A stretch of DNA of 64,000 nt from Maratus speciosus (taxonomy: Eukaryota > Arthropoda > Arachnida > Araneae > Salticidae), in the NCBI GenBank assembly GCA_963932465.1, contig OZ010799.1, positions 157,910,761 to 157,974,760 of the forward strand. Direction: 5' to 3'. Position 1 is the stretch's first letter, and each line of letters opens with the position of its first letter. A program made the position numbers and the translations under genes. Below the pieces are notes generated by a model that searched no databases, was not told the DNA's origin, and worked only from the letters and a program-made list of their open reading frames with translations. Below are positions 22,896-34,079 of this stretch, piece after piece.

Positions 22896-23473
22896 TGCCT
22901 TACGGGGATATCTGGGCCAAACTTTCATATGAAAAGAGAAGGGATCAGAGCGTATTTATTTATGGCAGTTACATGACTTGGACTATTATAATATAGATGA
23001 AATGATGGCGATAGAATAATATTTGGCGACTTATCACCTGTACCTGGCTAATATTAAAGTACCAAAATGGCACCAGGAATATAAAAAGCGAAGTGGTTCG
23101 ACCGGAACTCTTGATGATAGTCACATGACTTAGGCTATTGTTATAGAAATTGTTTTAAAATACTGGGAGACAAAGACTCTGTACACTTAATTCCTTTTAT
23201 TTTTAGCTTCTTTTCAAACGTTTAACTAATGCTCTTTAATCAAACACGAAAACAACCATTGGATGTCTTAACAGCAACTGATTCGGCCTTAAATTTTTGA
23301 AATCAAAGGAAATTGAATGGAAACCCGTTTACAGGGAGATCTGCATAGCTTTTTTCAGTATAATTCAATCTTCTATAATATTTTTTAAACCGATCAAATT
23401 AGCGTGTTTTTAGATTCTGCGGTGTCTGAACAGGGGTTGGCGAGCGTAGCTTGCAGAGGGCAGAGCCCCCTAG
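22896..23473 (+). mobile_element. Region ending in a Helitron-like 3' terminus
   Basis: The segment ends GAGGGCAGAGCCCCCTAG at 23473 followed by T, preceded by GCGAGCGTAGCTTGC. A GGGC/GCCC hairpin directly before CTAG|T matches the 3' end pattern of Helitrons. I cannot find the TC 5' end. At 23025-23065 it contains TTGGCG-CTTATCACCTGT, related to R4 at 28080. The left boundary given is only the end of the preceding tract. Confidence 0.35.
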
Positions 23474-23914
23474 TATTTATATAAAACAATAGTCCCAGTT
23501 TCGGAAAAAGATTACATCGAATTACTTTTCTTGAAATGATTTTATACAGACAGCTCCAAACTTAAAAAAACAGCATTAGGGGAAAAACAGCATTAGGGAC
23601 ATCGAACGGTATAGGAATTTCGTGGTATATTTGGACCCCAACATCGTCCGAAAATAATTTATCTAGTTAATATTGTTATGCATTCATGCAATGGGATGTT
23701 TTCCAGTATAAGAAATAAAACACTCCCTATAATGTGTACTAAAATGAAAAATATTGTGCAGAGACAGAAAAATATAGAAAAGTCAAAAGATTGTGAGAAT
23801 GCTCCGCCACATACAGAACCTGCGGCCACATTAGCTCTCATGCTTTGATAGCCTGTGAACTCAAAAGTATCGATGTACAAATTCTAGGGATCATACTATA
23901 GCGCCTAGAATATA
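23474..23914. other. No gene; R3 tail fragment
   Basis: The segment at about 23815-23872 (AGAACCTG-GG-CACATTAGCTC) matches the end of repeat R3 copy 1 at 2110-2157. The rest has no recognisable content; the 73-codon frame at 23659-23880 on the minus strand spans this fragment and is ignored. Confidence 0.45.
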
Positions 23915-24182
23915 TAGTGTGGGAATTGGCTATCCGTGTAATACTTAAAAAAGTGCTAAAATGTTGTATCCCTTAAATGTGCAACGATGCTGCTGAAATA
24001 TACAGATTGCAGCGACATATGCAGGATATTTTCTACAACTGCAAGATATTGCTAGTCTTTACAATGTAATACGAAAATCCCGCAGATGTCGCTGCGATCG
24101 ACACTTGGGATTTTAGCAGTATCGTCGCACATTTAAGGGATACAAATTTTTAGCGCTGTTCGGATAGCATATTTCCACACTA
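23915..24182. mobile_element. 268-bp palindromic MITE
   Basis: The arms are of about 110 bp: TAGTGTGGGAATTGGCTATC at the left and the inverse GATAGCATATTTCCACACTA at the right, with TATCCCTTAAATGTGC and GCAGCGACAT mirrored internally. No target duplication is obvious, so the superfamily is open. No coding capacity. Confidence 0.65.
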
Positions 24183-24297
24183 GCCTGCATTGTACAGGAA
24201 GCTATGATATGAAGGAACATTCGGACAGGCCAAGTAATCCCAAGCGGAGGATTTCAGACGGTTAGCCCTCTCATCCGCCTTTTTAACACTTTCAACA

Positions 24298-25690
24298 AAG
24301 TTGAAAACTGTTTATGACTTCGGTTTGTCTGTCTGTCTGTCCGCTCTCTAACTCCTTTAAATATACTCGGATTGCCCTAAAACTTTTGGATGTTACTGAC
24401 GTTTACCATAGCACGTTCCCTATTTCAAATGAAGTTTGTAGCGTGTTTAGTTCTTTTACAAGGACAGTCAAAATCATTCCGTTACATTACGGCCTATGGA
24501 AAAAAATCGTTTAAAATGAGTTTTAATGATGTTAAACTAATAAAATTGATATGCATTTATGAAGTGCACTAAAATATGCATTCTGTAGAACATGCGGTGC
24601 AAAGAACAGTTATTATTCATTTACAGGGCCACACAAAATATTTCCGTTACATAATGATATAGGGGTGGCGGGAATTGTTTTCGGTGTATTTTAATTATAT
24701 TAAATTATTTCACGTATAATGAAATTGATATACGTCGCTGAGGTTTACTATAATTTATTTCATGTATAATACGAAATGCTTAGCATTTATAGGGACACGC
24801 AAAAGATTTCAGATATTATATTGTATCCGAAGTACTGTACAGTAGCGATGATTGTTGGAAATGCATTTTTAATTATGTTATGTGCTTTCATGTTTTACTA
24901 TATTTATGTATAGTATATGGTGTGTATAAATGCTATAATTCAGATTCAGGGCTACACAAAATAATTCGTAATGGTTACTGGGTATGAGTGCAAATTGCTT
25001 AAAGGTGGTTTTTAAATGAGTTATGCATTTTTACGGTAACTTCGGATATCAGACATTCAATATAATACCAAGAAATGTTTGTAGAATAGAGAAAAAATGA
25101 TATGCAGGGTCACGCAAGGAATTGGATACATGACCGTCTATAAATGCTAATTTCTGGAAATGTGCTTTCACTAGTTTTAAGAGCGTTTTAGTTTGAATTA
25201 AATTTTAGCAAAATAGTGGTTGTAATAATGGTACTAGATTAACTACAGCGTTGTACAAAAGTATTCAAGTATGTTTCCATCTATTAGTATAAATTGCTGA
25301 AAGAAACATTTGAATCTGTTATGTGTTTCCTTGCTAAACTAAATTTCCTCATTATATAGTATATATATCAACCTACAGATTAAATACAGGGCTGTTCAAA
25401 AGAATTAGAATACATATTTGGCTATGGACGGTAACTGCTGAAATCAGTTTTTCAAATGTTTTATGCGTTTTCTAAAATGTTTACTTAGTGATCTTATATA
25501 CATTATTTATGAAAATAACGAAGTTTTATTAAATCATTCAGAAAATGGTGGAAAATGTTTCATAATCTATGCCTAACGCATGATTTTTCTTTCTTGTTTT
25601 ATCTTTTGACGGGTGCTTCTAGTTGCAGTCGTTTTCCTGAAACTAGGTCGAGTTGAAAGGTTGTTTACTGACTTTCACTGACTGACTGAG
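24298..25690 (+). repeat. Diverged tandem repeat R6 (~190-bp units)
   Basis: It begins with a (GTCT)n-like tract (TTTGTCTGTCTGTCTGTCCG). About six strongly diverged units follow, each containing CAGGGCCACACAAAA-like and A-ATACATTA-like words (for example near 24626, 24790, 24947, 25107, 25378). Fragments recur at 38447-38480 and 49793-49980. The end GACGGGTGCTTCTAGT at about 25609-25624 could be a Helitron-like CTAG terminus, which is weak evidence. Confidence 0.5.
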
Positions 25691-25801
25691 TAATCTGTTT
25701 TGCAGGAAATCTAGGAATATAAGTAGCTAGAATAGTGAAAGAGCCGCTTATAGAGAAATTTAGTTTTCTACCATTTATATTTTAAAAATATATAAACACG
25801 T

Positions 25802-26284
25802 CCGAAAATTCCTGTATACATTTTAAAAATTCAATATAAAATCAAATATTGTCGTGCAGCAGTGCGGTTTGAACTAAAATATGCTTCTCAGGTTGAAAAG
25901 TTTTTTTTTCACGCGAATAAAAGTATTTAGTTCCAAATTTTGATCATAGATGGTGCCACTATAGGACGTTTGTACGCTGACTTTCAAATTTGCGTTTTTT
26001 ATTATTTTCATATTAATTTTGACGCTGTGATACAAGATGGACGACTCCCGGCGTATGGTTGGCATTTCTGTACCACAGCGGTAAAATTAATATCAGAAAA
26101 AAACGCATGTTTAAAAGCAAGCGTACGGACGCCATGTAGTAGCACCCTCTATGATCGAAATTTGGTACTAATATTTTCATTCGCATGATGGAAACTTTTC
26201 AACCTGCGAAACATCTTAGTTCAAATCTGTACAATAATAATTTGATTTTATATTGAATTTTAAAATGTGTCCAGGAATTTTCGG
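25802..26284. mobile_element. Fold-back element with ~220-bp arms
   Basis: The sequence CCGAAAATTCCTG at 25802 is mirrored by CAGGAATTTTCGG ending 26284. Matching arms run inward through AATATAAAATCAAAT, GGTTGAAAAGTTT and GATCATAGA-GGTGC to a centre near 26035. The two opposing open frames (25874-26065, 25940-26188) are mirror images caused by the arms and are not genes. Confidence 0.75.
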
Positions 26285-27424
26285 ATATATGTATATAAAG
26301 ATTTCATTCCCATGACAATACAGCAATTTAATATTTTCATAACATAATTATGTATTAGTAATTTAATTTTATTTCATTTTCTCGTTCACCGCGTCATAGG
26401 TCATAAATCGCCTAATATTCATTATGGTTAAAATTGTATATGAATAACAGGTGTCGCAACACAGAATAAGAATACTCCACACCATTTCTCTAGGACTGTA
26501 TACATCATAATTATTTATTTCACTCACATAAACAACTCAAAAAAACTTGCGAAAAACAAATCGCCATTTCACCACACCAACTCACTCTTTTTTAAACCGA
26601 ATACTCTCGAACTCAATGTCACTTTTTTTCACAGATGGCGCTGTTCCAGCACTTACCATTAGGTACGGAACATTCCGCCCCACGTTGCAATGTTTACATT
26701 GAACCGTTAAATTATACTAGAGGATCGAACCCGAGCTCCTCGGGTTACAGAGTATAGGTAAAAACAATTCTTTTTTTTCTTTTTTTTTTAAACTCTAATT
26801 ATTATTTTTTTTACATGTAATATATATTTTAGATTGTCCACTAACATAAAAAAGAATTTTTATATGAAAAATATCAATTATGCAATCAAATAAAGTTTTA
26901 AAATTTATTAAAAGCGTTACTGTCACATGGCAGGAGTTCTTAGCCCAAGATTTTGCGACTTAAGGCAGTCTTTCCGATCATTTCAGTGCTTTAAGCGCGT
27001 GGTTCAATCTCATGTTTGTTAAATTTGTTTCTTATTTACATTATTTTATTTATTTTTCTATAGAGGAAGTTTTAATTTTGTTATGGAACATCAGACGGAA
27101 ACAAATGCTGACATTTTTACATTGTTTTAAAGGCAAACGGATTAATATTTCATAATCGAGCTACACGTGATAGAGATACATTTAAAAATAATTCATGCTT
27201 GAAAATCTCTCTCTCTATATATATATTACGCTATCGCACGTGGCACAGAAATCTCAATTATTTGTTAATTGTTTAATGGCAACCCCCGAATGAAACGCAT
27301 CTCATTGGTTATTGTGTAATAGTTTTCAAAAGGGAATAACAATAAATAAAAAAAGTTAAATTAATAACTATAGAAAAAACAATTTATATAATAAAAAAAA
27401 TAAAAGTAAATAAACAATTTATTA
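26285..27424. other. Unassigned AT-rich DNA
   Basis: The 300 bp from about 26449 (GTGTCGCAACACAGAATAAG) to 26757 are less AT-rich than their surroundings and include CACAGATGGCGCTG, but they lack a matching partner or ORF. A fragment inverse to R5 lies at about 26845-26915. Nothing else is recognised. Confidence 0.45.
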
Positions 27425-27905
27425 ATAAATAAACAACAACATCCGGGTTACCATATCAAGCAAAATAACGACACTTTGGCGCCAGTTAAGTACCCCGGTG
27501 CGTATATGGCATTGTCGTCAGAAAAAAATCGCGCCAACGTGGTGCGTATATGACATCTGTGCCGTCTTTTATTTATTTATTTATTTATTTATCGAACAAC
27601 AAACATACGACTTCATCACATTTAAAATACAATAAATAAATAAATAAATAAAGGTACTTTTCCAGTATAGGTACTTGGCGAAATAGAGAAAAGGTCCATG
27701 GCGAGGAAAGAAATTTGGCAACGTACTTTCAAGCAACCTATTTAATCAAAATATTTTTTTCGAATAAAACTACATAAAAGTTGCCATGATCAGAAAGAGT
27801 TTGTACTTTAATGTTAGCTGGGCGCAATTCTCGCCAATGGCATTTTTTAACTTGCCAGCACATTTTTTTATTTTTCGAGGGGTAAATTAAAACAATGCTT
27901 TGATG
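27425..27905 (+). repeat. Dispersed repeat R4, longer copy
   Basis: This is the counterpart of the inverted R4 pieces at 15.5-16.6 kb: CAACATCCGGGTTACCATAT, TTGGCGCCAGTTAAGTACC, AAATCGCGCCAA, then TAAAACTACATAAAAG and TTTTTCGAGGGGTAAATTA. A TTTA/AATA microsatellite palindrome at about 27565-27652 interrupts it. A related stretch continues to about 28100 (TTTGGCGATTTATCACCTGT). Confidence 0.55.
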
Positions 27906-28214
27906 TTGAAATTAAATAGTTTATGGTATTATTTATTCTTTTTCTTTTTTAAAGATTTTCTTTTTAAGTGAAAGTCTTGAATTTTAAATGTTTCAGTTTT
28001 AAATTAAAGCTATCCATTTTAAATAAAATGAGTGAAAGGATTATATTTTAATCATGAAATATGAAAAACGGGTACAATGTTTGGCGATTTATCACCTGTG
28101 CCCGACTAACATAAAAATACCGAGTTCTTGATTTCTCTATCAGAATCTTCCTCTTTGGCGAAGGATCGAGAAAGTAAATTAAATTATGAATAAAAGTAAC
28201 ATGATACAATGCCT

Positions 28215-28720
28215 AGGATACATTTAAGGGAGACCAAACTGGTTGCCACGGGCGGATAGTTATTTTAAAAACCATAATAACTCAGTCAAATAAGATACAA
28301 TTTTCAAACAAATTGCATTTGAAAGTAGGTTTTTTCTCTATTTGACGGCGTAAAAATTGAAAATGCGCGATATTTAGAAATTTAAAAAATCACTGACATA
28401 GCAAGCATTTTAATTTAATTTTTTTTTCAGGTTTTATGGGAAAATGACAACAAAATATACAGTATCTCCTATTTTCCGTTTACTTTCAATGACTTTCAAT
28501 AGAAATGGGGTTCTTTTGTTGCCACGATTAGAAAAATGATATTAAAAATTACCAAAAAATTAATATTTCAAAAATAAATTGAGATACAGCTTTCAAACAA
28601 ATTGCATTTAAAAGAGCATTTTTTTCCTCATACAACGGTGTAAAAATTTTAAATGTGCGACGGTTAGAAGTTTAAAAATTTGCAGTAAAGAAAATTGCAA
28701 AACCAAAATTTTATTTTAAA
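28215..28720 (+). repeat. Direct repeat pair R7 beside BEL-1
   Basis: About 180 bp at 28234-28400 recur at 28520-28680: GTTGCCACG, CAAACAAATTGCATTTGAAA, then ACGGCGTAAAAATT and ATGCGCGA-like words. The pair lies just past the integrase end of BEL-1. It might be part of its 3' untranslated or LTR region, but no copy was found at the gag side. Confidence 0.45.
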
Positions 28721-28876
28721 TTTCAAAGTGTTGCCATTCGCAAAATGACGTATGCGTTACGCACAGATATGTTTGTCCTTTATAATATAGATAGTCATTT
28801 CAATGTAAATAAAAAATAAGCACAATATTGATAATGTTAAATCACACATAAGATATATATATATATATATACAAGA

Positions 28877-30160
28877 TTACACATTAACAGGCAAAATACA
28901 AATCTTAGAAATTGGTCTTTTGTAAACTCCAGATTGAGTTTTTATTTTAACCACTCTGACCCGTTTATCTTCACCAAAATAAATCTCTATTATTCTACCC
29001 AATGCCCATTTTTGAGGCGGTAGATTTTCATCTTTAAGAAACACTAACTCATTAACTTTAACATTATCTTTTTCTATCATCCACTTTGATCTCTGTTGCA
29101 AATTATTAAGATACTGAATGTGACATTTCTTCCAAAAAATTTGAATTATTTTTGTCAGTTTTTTCCAGTTAGACAACCGATTGTCTTTAACCTCAATTAA
29201 ATTTGGCTCAATTATAGCATTTAAGGGCCTACCAATTAGGAAATAGGCAGGGGTTAACACATCATACACATCAGTATCTGACGACAGAGGTACAAGCGGT
29301 CTTGAATTTAGAAAACCCTCTATTTGGGCAATGACCGTTAGGAATTCTTCATATGTCAACCTGGAATTGCCTAAAACTCTTTTAAAATGATATTTGAATG
29401 CCTTCACGCCATTTTCCCACAGGCCACCAAAATTAGGTGCTCTTGGTGGAAGGAAGTTCCAGTCAATTCCCTCAGCTGACATATAATTTGCAAGCCCCTC
29501 ATCTGGTTTTAAAACTAAGTTATGTAGCTTAGAAAGCTCTTTATTTGCTCCTATAAAATTTGTGGAGTTATCCGAATATAATTTCGAACACAAACCTCTG
29601 CGAGTCACAAATCTCTTTAAACATGCCACAAAGGCCTCCGAAGTCAAATCAGTCACAAGTTCGAGGTGAATGGCTTTTGTGACTAAGCATACAAAAATGC
29701 CCACATATATTTTGTGATAAATTCCTTTTCTTTGATTTCTATACCTAATAAGGAAAGGGCCACAAAAATCTGTTCCTGAACAATTAAAGGGGAAGTCAGG
29801 AGTTACCCTCTCTTTTGGTAAATCACCCAATAATTGCTCAACTACTAAGGGTTTAACATAAAAACACTTAATGCAATCGTGCACGACTTTCCTACACGTT
29901 GCCTTACCCTGAACTGGCCAAAACTTTTGTCTAACATAATGTAATAAGGCAGTAGGGCCTAAATGAAAATATCTCTCATGATATGCCACTAAAATTAACT
30001 TGGTTAACTTATGTCCCTTAGGCAGAATAATCGGGAATTTACTGTTGAAACTTAAATTAGATTTTTTTTATTCTACCGTTTATCCTTATTATTCCACCCC
30101 TGTCTAAAAAGGGTTTAAAAGATTTTATCTTACTTTTATCAGGAACATTCTTTTTGCGAA
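28877..30160 (-). pseudogene. BEL/Pao element 1: integrase
   Basis: From 29989 the protein has the HHCC zinc-binding motif (H4, H9, C39, C42), then the DDE core with D74 (GTDFCGPF), D140 (YSDNSTNF) and E192 (LWENGVK), and the BEL-type C-terminal domain (PQKWALGRIIEIYFGED, ending CILPVNV). All three catalytic residues are kept. Upstream, the same frame extends through HKLTKLIL, but an eight-A run near 30065 shifts it from the preceding linker (PFLDRGGIIRINGRI). Another shift near 30170 separates that from the RNase H frame. The enzyme would insert element DNA into chromosomes. The domain itself is intact but out of frame with the rest of pol. Confidence 0.9.
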
Positions 30161-31040
30161 TTAAGCACTTAATTTTTCTGGAAACTCACTACTTTGAACC
30201 TCTTTTATAATAAAAATTTCACTTTTGTTTATCGCCCCTGTTTCCAAAGGATCTAACCTCCTTTTACTTGGATTCTTCAAATTGTGAATAAATCTGAAAA
30301 GATAACTAACATCATGCAATATTTTAGTATAACAGTTAGTAATGTCAAATAACTCTTCCATAAAAGGATTAGCAGTTACAATAACAGGAATGTCACTTTG
30401 TTGTAAATGTTTGAGTTCGTATGAGAACTCATCTCTAATGATAGACGTAGGAATTGCGCGATTCGGATACTCTCGCTCAGTCAGAAACGTAAGACCTGAG
30501 AACCACAGCTTATTTTTAACCAGTTTTCTCATGGTCCATTCCTCTTGAAATAATATCTGCTGGATCTCAGAAGATACATGACGCCACTGTTGAACTTTTG
30601 TCAAGTCTTGTATTGTTGCTACACGGTTTGCCACAAACGTTTTAAGGAGATACGGCTCTTTCCGTATCCAGGAAAGCATTATCATTGAATCACTCCATAA
30701 AAAAATATCAATCGCCTGAAATTGTAAGGCACTTTTCACTTTTGTCATCAACTTTGCTAAAAAGACGGCTGCAAAAAGTTCCAACCTAGGTATAGTAACA
30801 CGCTTAAGGGGTGATATTCGGGATTTGCTGCATACCAAATTTACATCGAAGGCTCCATTATCTGATGTTGATTTGCAATAAATGACGCATCCATAGGCGG
30901 AATCGGAAGCATCTGCAAATCCGTAAAGCTCAACATGCACACATTTGTCGATTAATATGCACCTTTTAACACTCAGACTGTTTATTGCTGGCAGGGACTG
31001 GATGAAGCTGTGCCATTGTTGCGCTTCCATTTCAGGAAGT
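30161..31040 (-). pseudogene. BEL/Pao element 1: RNase H and linker
   Basis: The RNase H domain of BEL/Pao pol shows D40 (GFADASDSAYG), E84 (SKSRISPLKRVTIPRLEL) and D114 (WSDSMIMLSWI). The fourth Asp motif, usually DNPAD-ISRG after the WRHV-SS block, is read out of frame here as IQQILFQEE. Two compensating single-base changes near 30550-30575 shift out and back, so the ORF stays open while the motif is lost. Upstream, at 31030-31064, TAG replaces a Trp codon just after the RT-end MQKL, and a frameshift lies in the same 30 bases. Confidence 0.85.
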
Positions 31041-31064
31041 GGATCGTTCTAACAAATTCAAGCA

Positions 31065-32768
31065 CTACAGTTTTTGCATAAAGATTTTAGTTTTTGCTAT
31101 GACAGGACCCAATAGTCGAAGGGGATCAAAGATCCGTGCAATTGTTGAAAGCACTGTTCTTTTCGTAGGCGGAACCACGCTTTCCATCTGGATTTGGAAA
31201 GTAAAGCTGTCAATGGTAGGTTTCCACGTAACACCAAGCGCTTTTGTCTCTTCTCGGAAATTATAATCACTGTCAGGTCCTGTTTTTAACTCTAAGTTAT
31301 TGCTATGCCACTTGTGCAAAAATATTCCTGCACTCTTGAGAGCCACCACCAACTCTGATTGCAGCCCTTTCGCTTCGATTAGAGTGGCTGCGCCGCTTAA
31401 GACGTCGTCCATGTAAAAATCTCTTTCTAAAATTATGGACGCTAAAGGATAGTTATCCTGCTCATCTCTTGATAATTGAAATAAGACTCTCGTTGCCAGA
31501 TAAGGTGCTCTTACTGTACCATATGTTACAGTTTTGAGCTCATAAGTCTTAACTGGTTCATTCACCCCCTCCCTCCACAGAATTATCAAAAGTTTAGTTT
31601 GACTCGGATCAATTAAAATCATCCTATACATTTGTTTAATGTCAACAACGAACGCATAAATATGCTTACGAAATCTCGTCATTATTTTAAAAAGGTCTTC
31701 CTGAATAACCCCACCGTTACATTGTAAGGAGTTAAGAGAGTTCCCTAAGGTTGTTTGTGAAGACGCATTAAAAACTACACGAAGTTTTGGTGTACTTTTA
31801 TCAGGGCGGTAGACCCCTAAATGCGGTATATAATAGGTTCCTACTTCTTCCTCACACTCCGAAATCTCTGTCATGTGACACAATTTTTCGTATTCGCGTA
31901 AAAATTCTCTATATAATTCAAAATACGCAGGCTCTTTTAAAAAGCGATTCCACAGCGAATTAAATTTTTTAAGGGAAATATCTCTGGATTTCCCTAAACA
32001 CATCGGATCCTCTTTCAATGGCCTTTTAACAATATATCTCCCCGTGTTATCTCTTTTCACGTTTTTCTCAAAGTGCTTTTCGCAAATTATTGCTTCTTTA
32101 TTTTGGGGTACCTCAATCTGAACGTCTATTTCCCAAAATTTCTCTATAGTTTCGTTTAAAAGAGTATTATCCTGAATAAAACCACAATGAACCCTTCCCT
32201 GACTTAAAACGGGAGCACTTCCACTTGCTACGTATCCAAAAACCGTATTTTGAAAAATCAAATTACTATTAACCGGACAAATTTGACCTGGCCGTAACAA
32301 CCCGTAAAATATTTCAGCGCTTAAAAGCAAATCTATATGACCTGGCTTATTAAAGTTTTCATCTGCTAATTTTACATATTTTAATTCTGGCACATTAATG
32401 TTAAACATTTTTGACGGCATGAAATCCGTAATTTTAGATACAATAAAAAAATCTAATTCTTTTTCAAAATTTCCCTCAAAATTGGAAATCGTCGCGGTAA
32501 CAACAGATTTAATTTTCATGAATGTATCTCCTATACCGCAAACTGTCAAATTGGTTTTCTCTTTCTTTAATCTGAGGCTATTCGCACAATCTGAAGTCAT
32601 ATAATTATTCATAGCTCCCTGATCAAGAACCCCTCGCACTTCGTAATAATTTCCTGTACCGTCTCCCAATAAGCATTTTACAGTGCTCAGCAAGACAGTT
32701 TTTTCTTGATTTATTACTCGCGTAGAAAGTACGGAACTATTATTGTTTTGATTAGATCGAAACGCGGG
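31065..32768 (-). pseudogene. BEL/Pao element 1: protease and reverse transcriptase
   Basis: Counting from 32693, the aspartic protease domain has its catalytic loop at residues 22-33 (VLDQGAMNNYMT; D24). Its D-Q-G replaces the canonical D-S/T-G; from memory D-Q-G also occurs in other BEL/Pao proteases. The RT follows: YYIPHLGVYRPDKSTPKLRV at about 287, D351 in FVVDIKQMYRM, YMDD at 427-430, then the connection KALGVTW and IARIFDPLRLLGPV. The frame is open upstream to the C run at 32809-32821, where a homopolymer slip separates it from gag. The RT core looks intact. The start at 32693 is not a true start. Confidence 0.9.
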
Positions 32769-32794
32769 CGCGTCTGGCGACAGAATAAATTCAT

Positions 32795-34030
32795 TTACTC
32801 TTGAAGTAGGGGGGGGGGGGAAGGCAATTCTTGGCCACCTGCTCTGCTCGCATTTGCATTGCGCAATGTTTCCATATATTTCGGAAAATGCAGTGAAAAA
32901 TGATGTCTCTTGTTTTTACATTGTCTTTTACACAAGGAGCATGAAAAATTTGATTTACAATTTTTTACCAAATGGCTGCTTAAACAATTACAACAACAAT
33001 TGCTTTTCTTAATTACCTCTATCCTTTCAGAAATAGGCAACGCCATACAATTTTTACATTTATATAAGGGGTGGCTTTCGGAACAAAAAATACATTTTGA
33101 TGTCTTGCAATCAGATAGAAATAATCTAGGAAAAATTTTTCGAGGATTTTTGATTATTGTTCTTAGTTAATGATTTCCCGCGTGACACAAAATACAGATC
33201 GGCTTCTTTAGCTAACATCAATGGATCGAACCATGAATCTGATTGCCAAACACTAATATGAGCTGCTGTTTCTTTGTCTAAAGTCTGAAACAATTTGTGT
33301 GATACAATTAATTGCTCCAGCTTCTCAAAATTAGACACTTCTCGCAATTTTAAATAGTAATCAAATCTAGTTGTCAAACGTGACGCAAACTGCACATGGG
33401 TTTCATTCGATTGCCTAGTAGTTTTTCTGAATTTCTCGAGACAACATTGAGGAATTGATTCAAATTCCCTAAGTACAATTTTCTTTACTTTATCATAATC
33501 ATTCAGCTCATTATCACTTATGTAAGAAATTACATTTGAACCTTTCTCACCTAATAAATTCAAAAGAATCTCTGCTTTAAATTTATCGGGTACATTTTTC
33601 GTTATAAATGATCTTTCCAAAGATCCAAAAAACAATCCCCATCCCTCAAGTCGACTCGGAATTCTAATTGTTAAAGTTTTTATACTTTTTATTAGAGAAT
33701 CTTGAGAATCAATTTTATTTCCGAATCGCAGTCGGTAGTTTTCGAATTTATTCGCATGCGAGATAATTCTAATTCGGCTTTCGCTCTTTCCAGTTTAATT
33801 TGTTCTAGCTGCAATTCTAATTGTTTACTTTTATCGATTTTCTCCGATTCTTCTTTCCGGTCCTCAATTATAGCGTCTATTAGATTAGTTACATATTCAG
33901 GGTCACTTTTGAATTTCTCAGTATTTTTTATAATATTAACTAAATCTGGTTTTGTAACTTTATCGATTACTTCTTCACCTAACTCAGTAATAGCAAGCTG
34001 CAAATCAACTTTTCGCGCGTCTTTAAACAT
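32795..34030 (-). pseudogene. BEL/Pao element 1: gag, three frames
   Basis: The start Met at 34030 opens a charged helical N terminus (ARKVDLQLAITELGEEVIDK). Near 33705 a one-base shift leads into RIPSRLEGWGLFFGSLERS and the capsid-like body 33635-33126 (LNLLGEKGSNVISYI, QCCLEKFRKTTRQ). A further shift in a T run near 33130 leads into two zinc knuckles: CIFCSESHPLYKC, then CCNCLSSHLVKNC with a following C-x2-C and HH. These would bind RNA in the particle. Part of this gag (33311-33580) is duplicated at 34631-34900. Confidence 0.85.
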
Positions 34031-34079
34031 TTTAAGAATAAATTACAAAACTCAAAATATATAACACAATTATAAACTA
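34031..34079 (-). other. Remaining BEL-1 leader
   Basis: Only about 50 bp separate the gag Met from the inserted Helitron-like element. The real leader and 5' LTR, if they survive, must lie to the right of 37438. I could not match any sequence there to the region beyond the integrase, so LTRs are not annotated. Confidence 0.45.

Noticed and set aside
26449..26757. Possible solo LTR beginning TGTCGCAACACAG
   Set aside because: No matching copy, no TG...CA pair with flanking duplication, and no primer-binding site could be found.
28215..28720. R7 direct repeats as LTRs of BEL-1
   Set aside because: Both copies lie on the same side of the element and nothing equivalent is present at the gag side.
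33702..34064. 120-codon plus-strand frame
   Set aside because: It is the antisense of BEL-1 gag.
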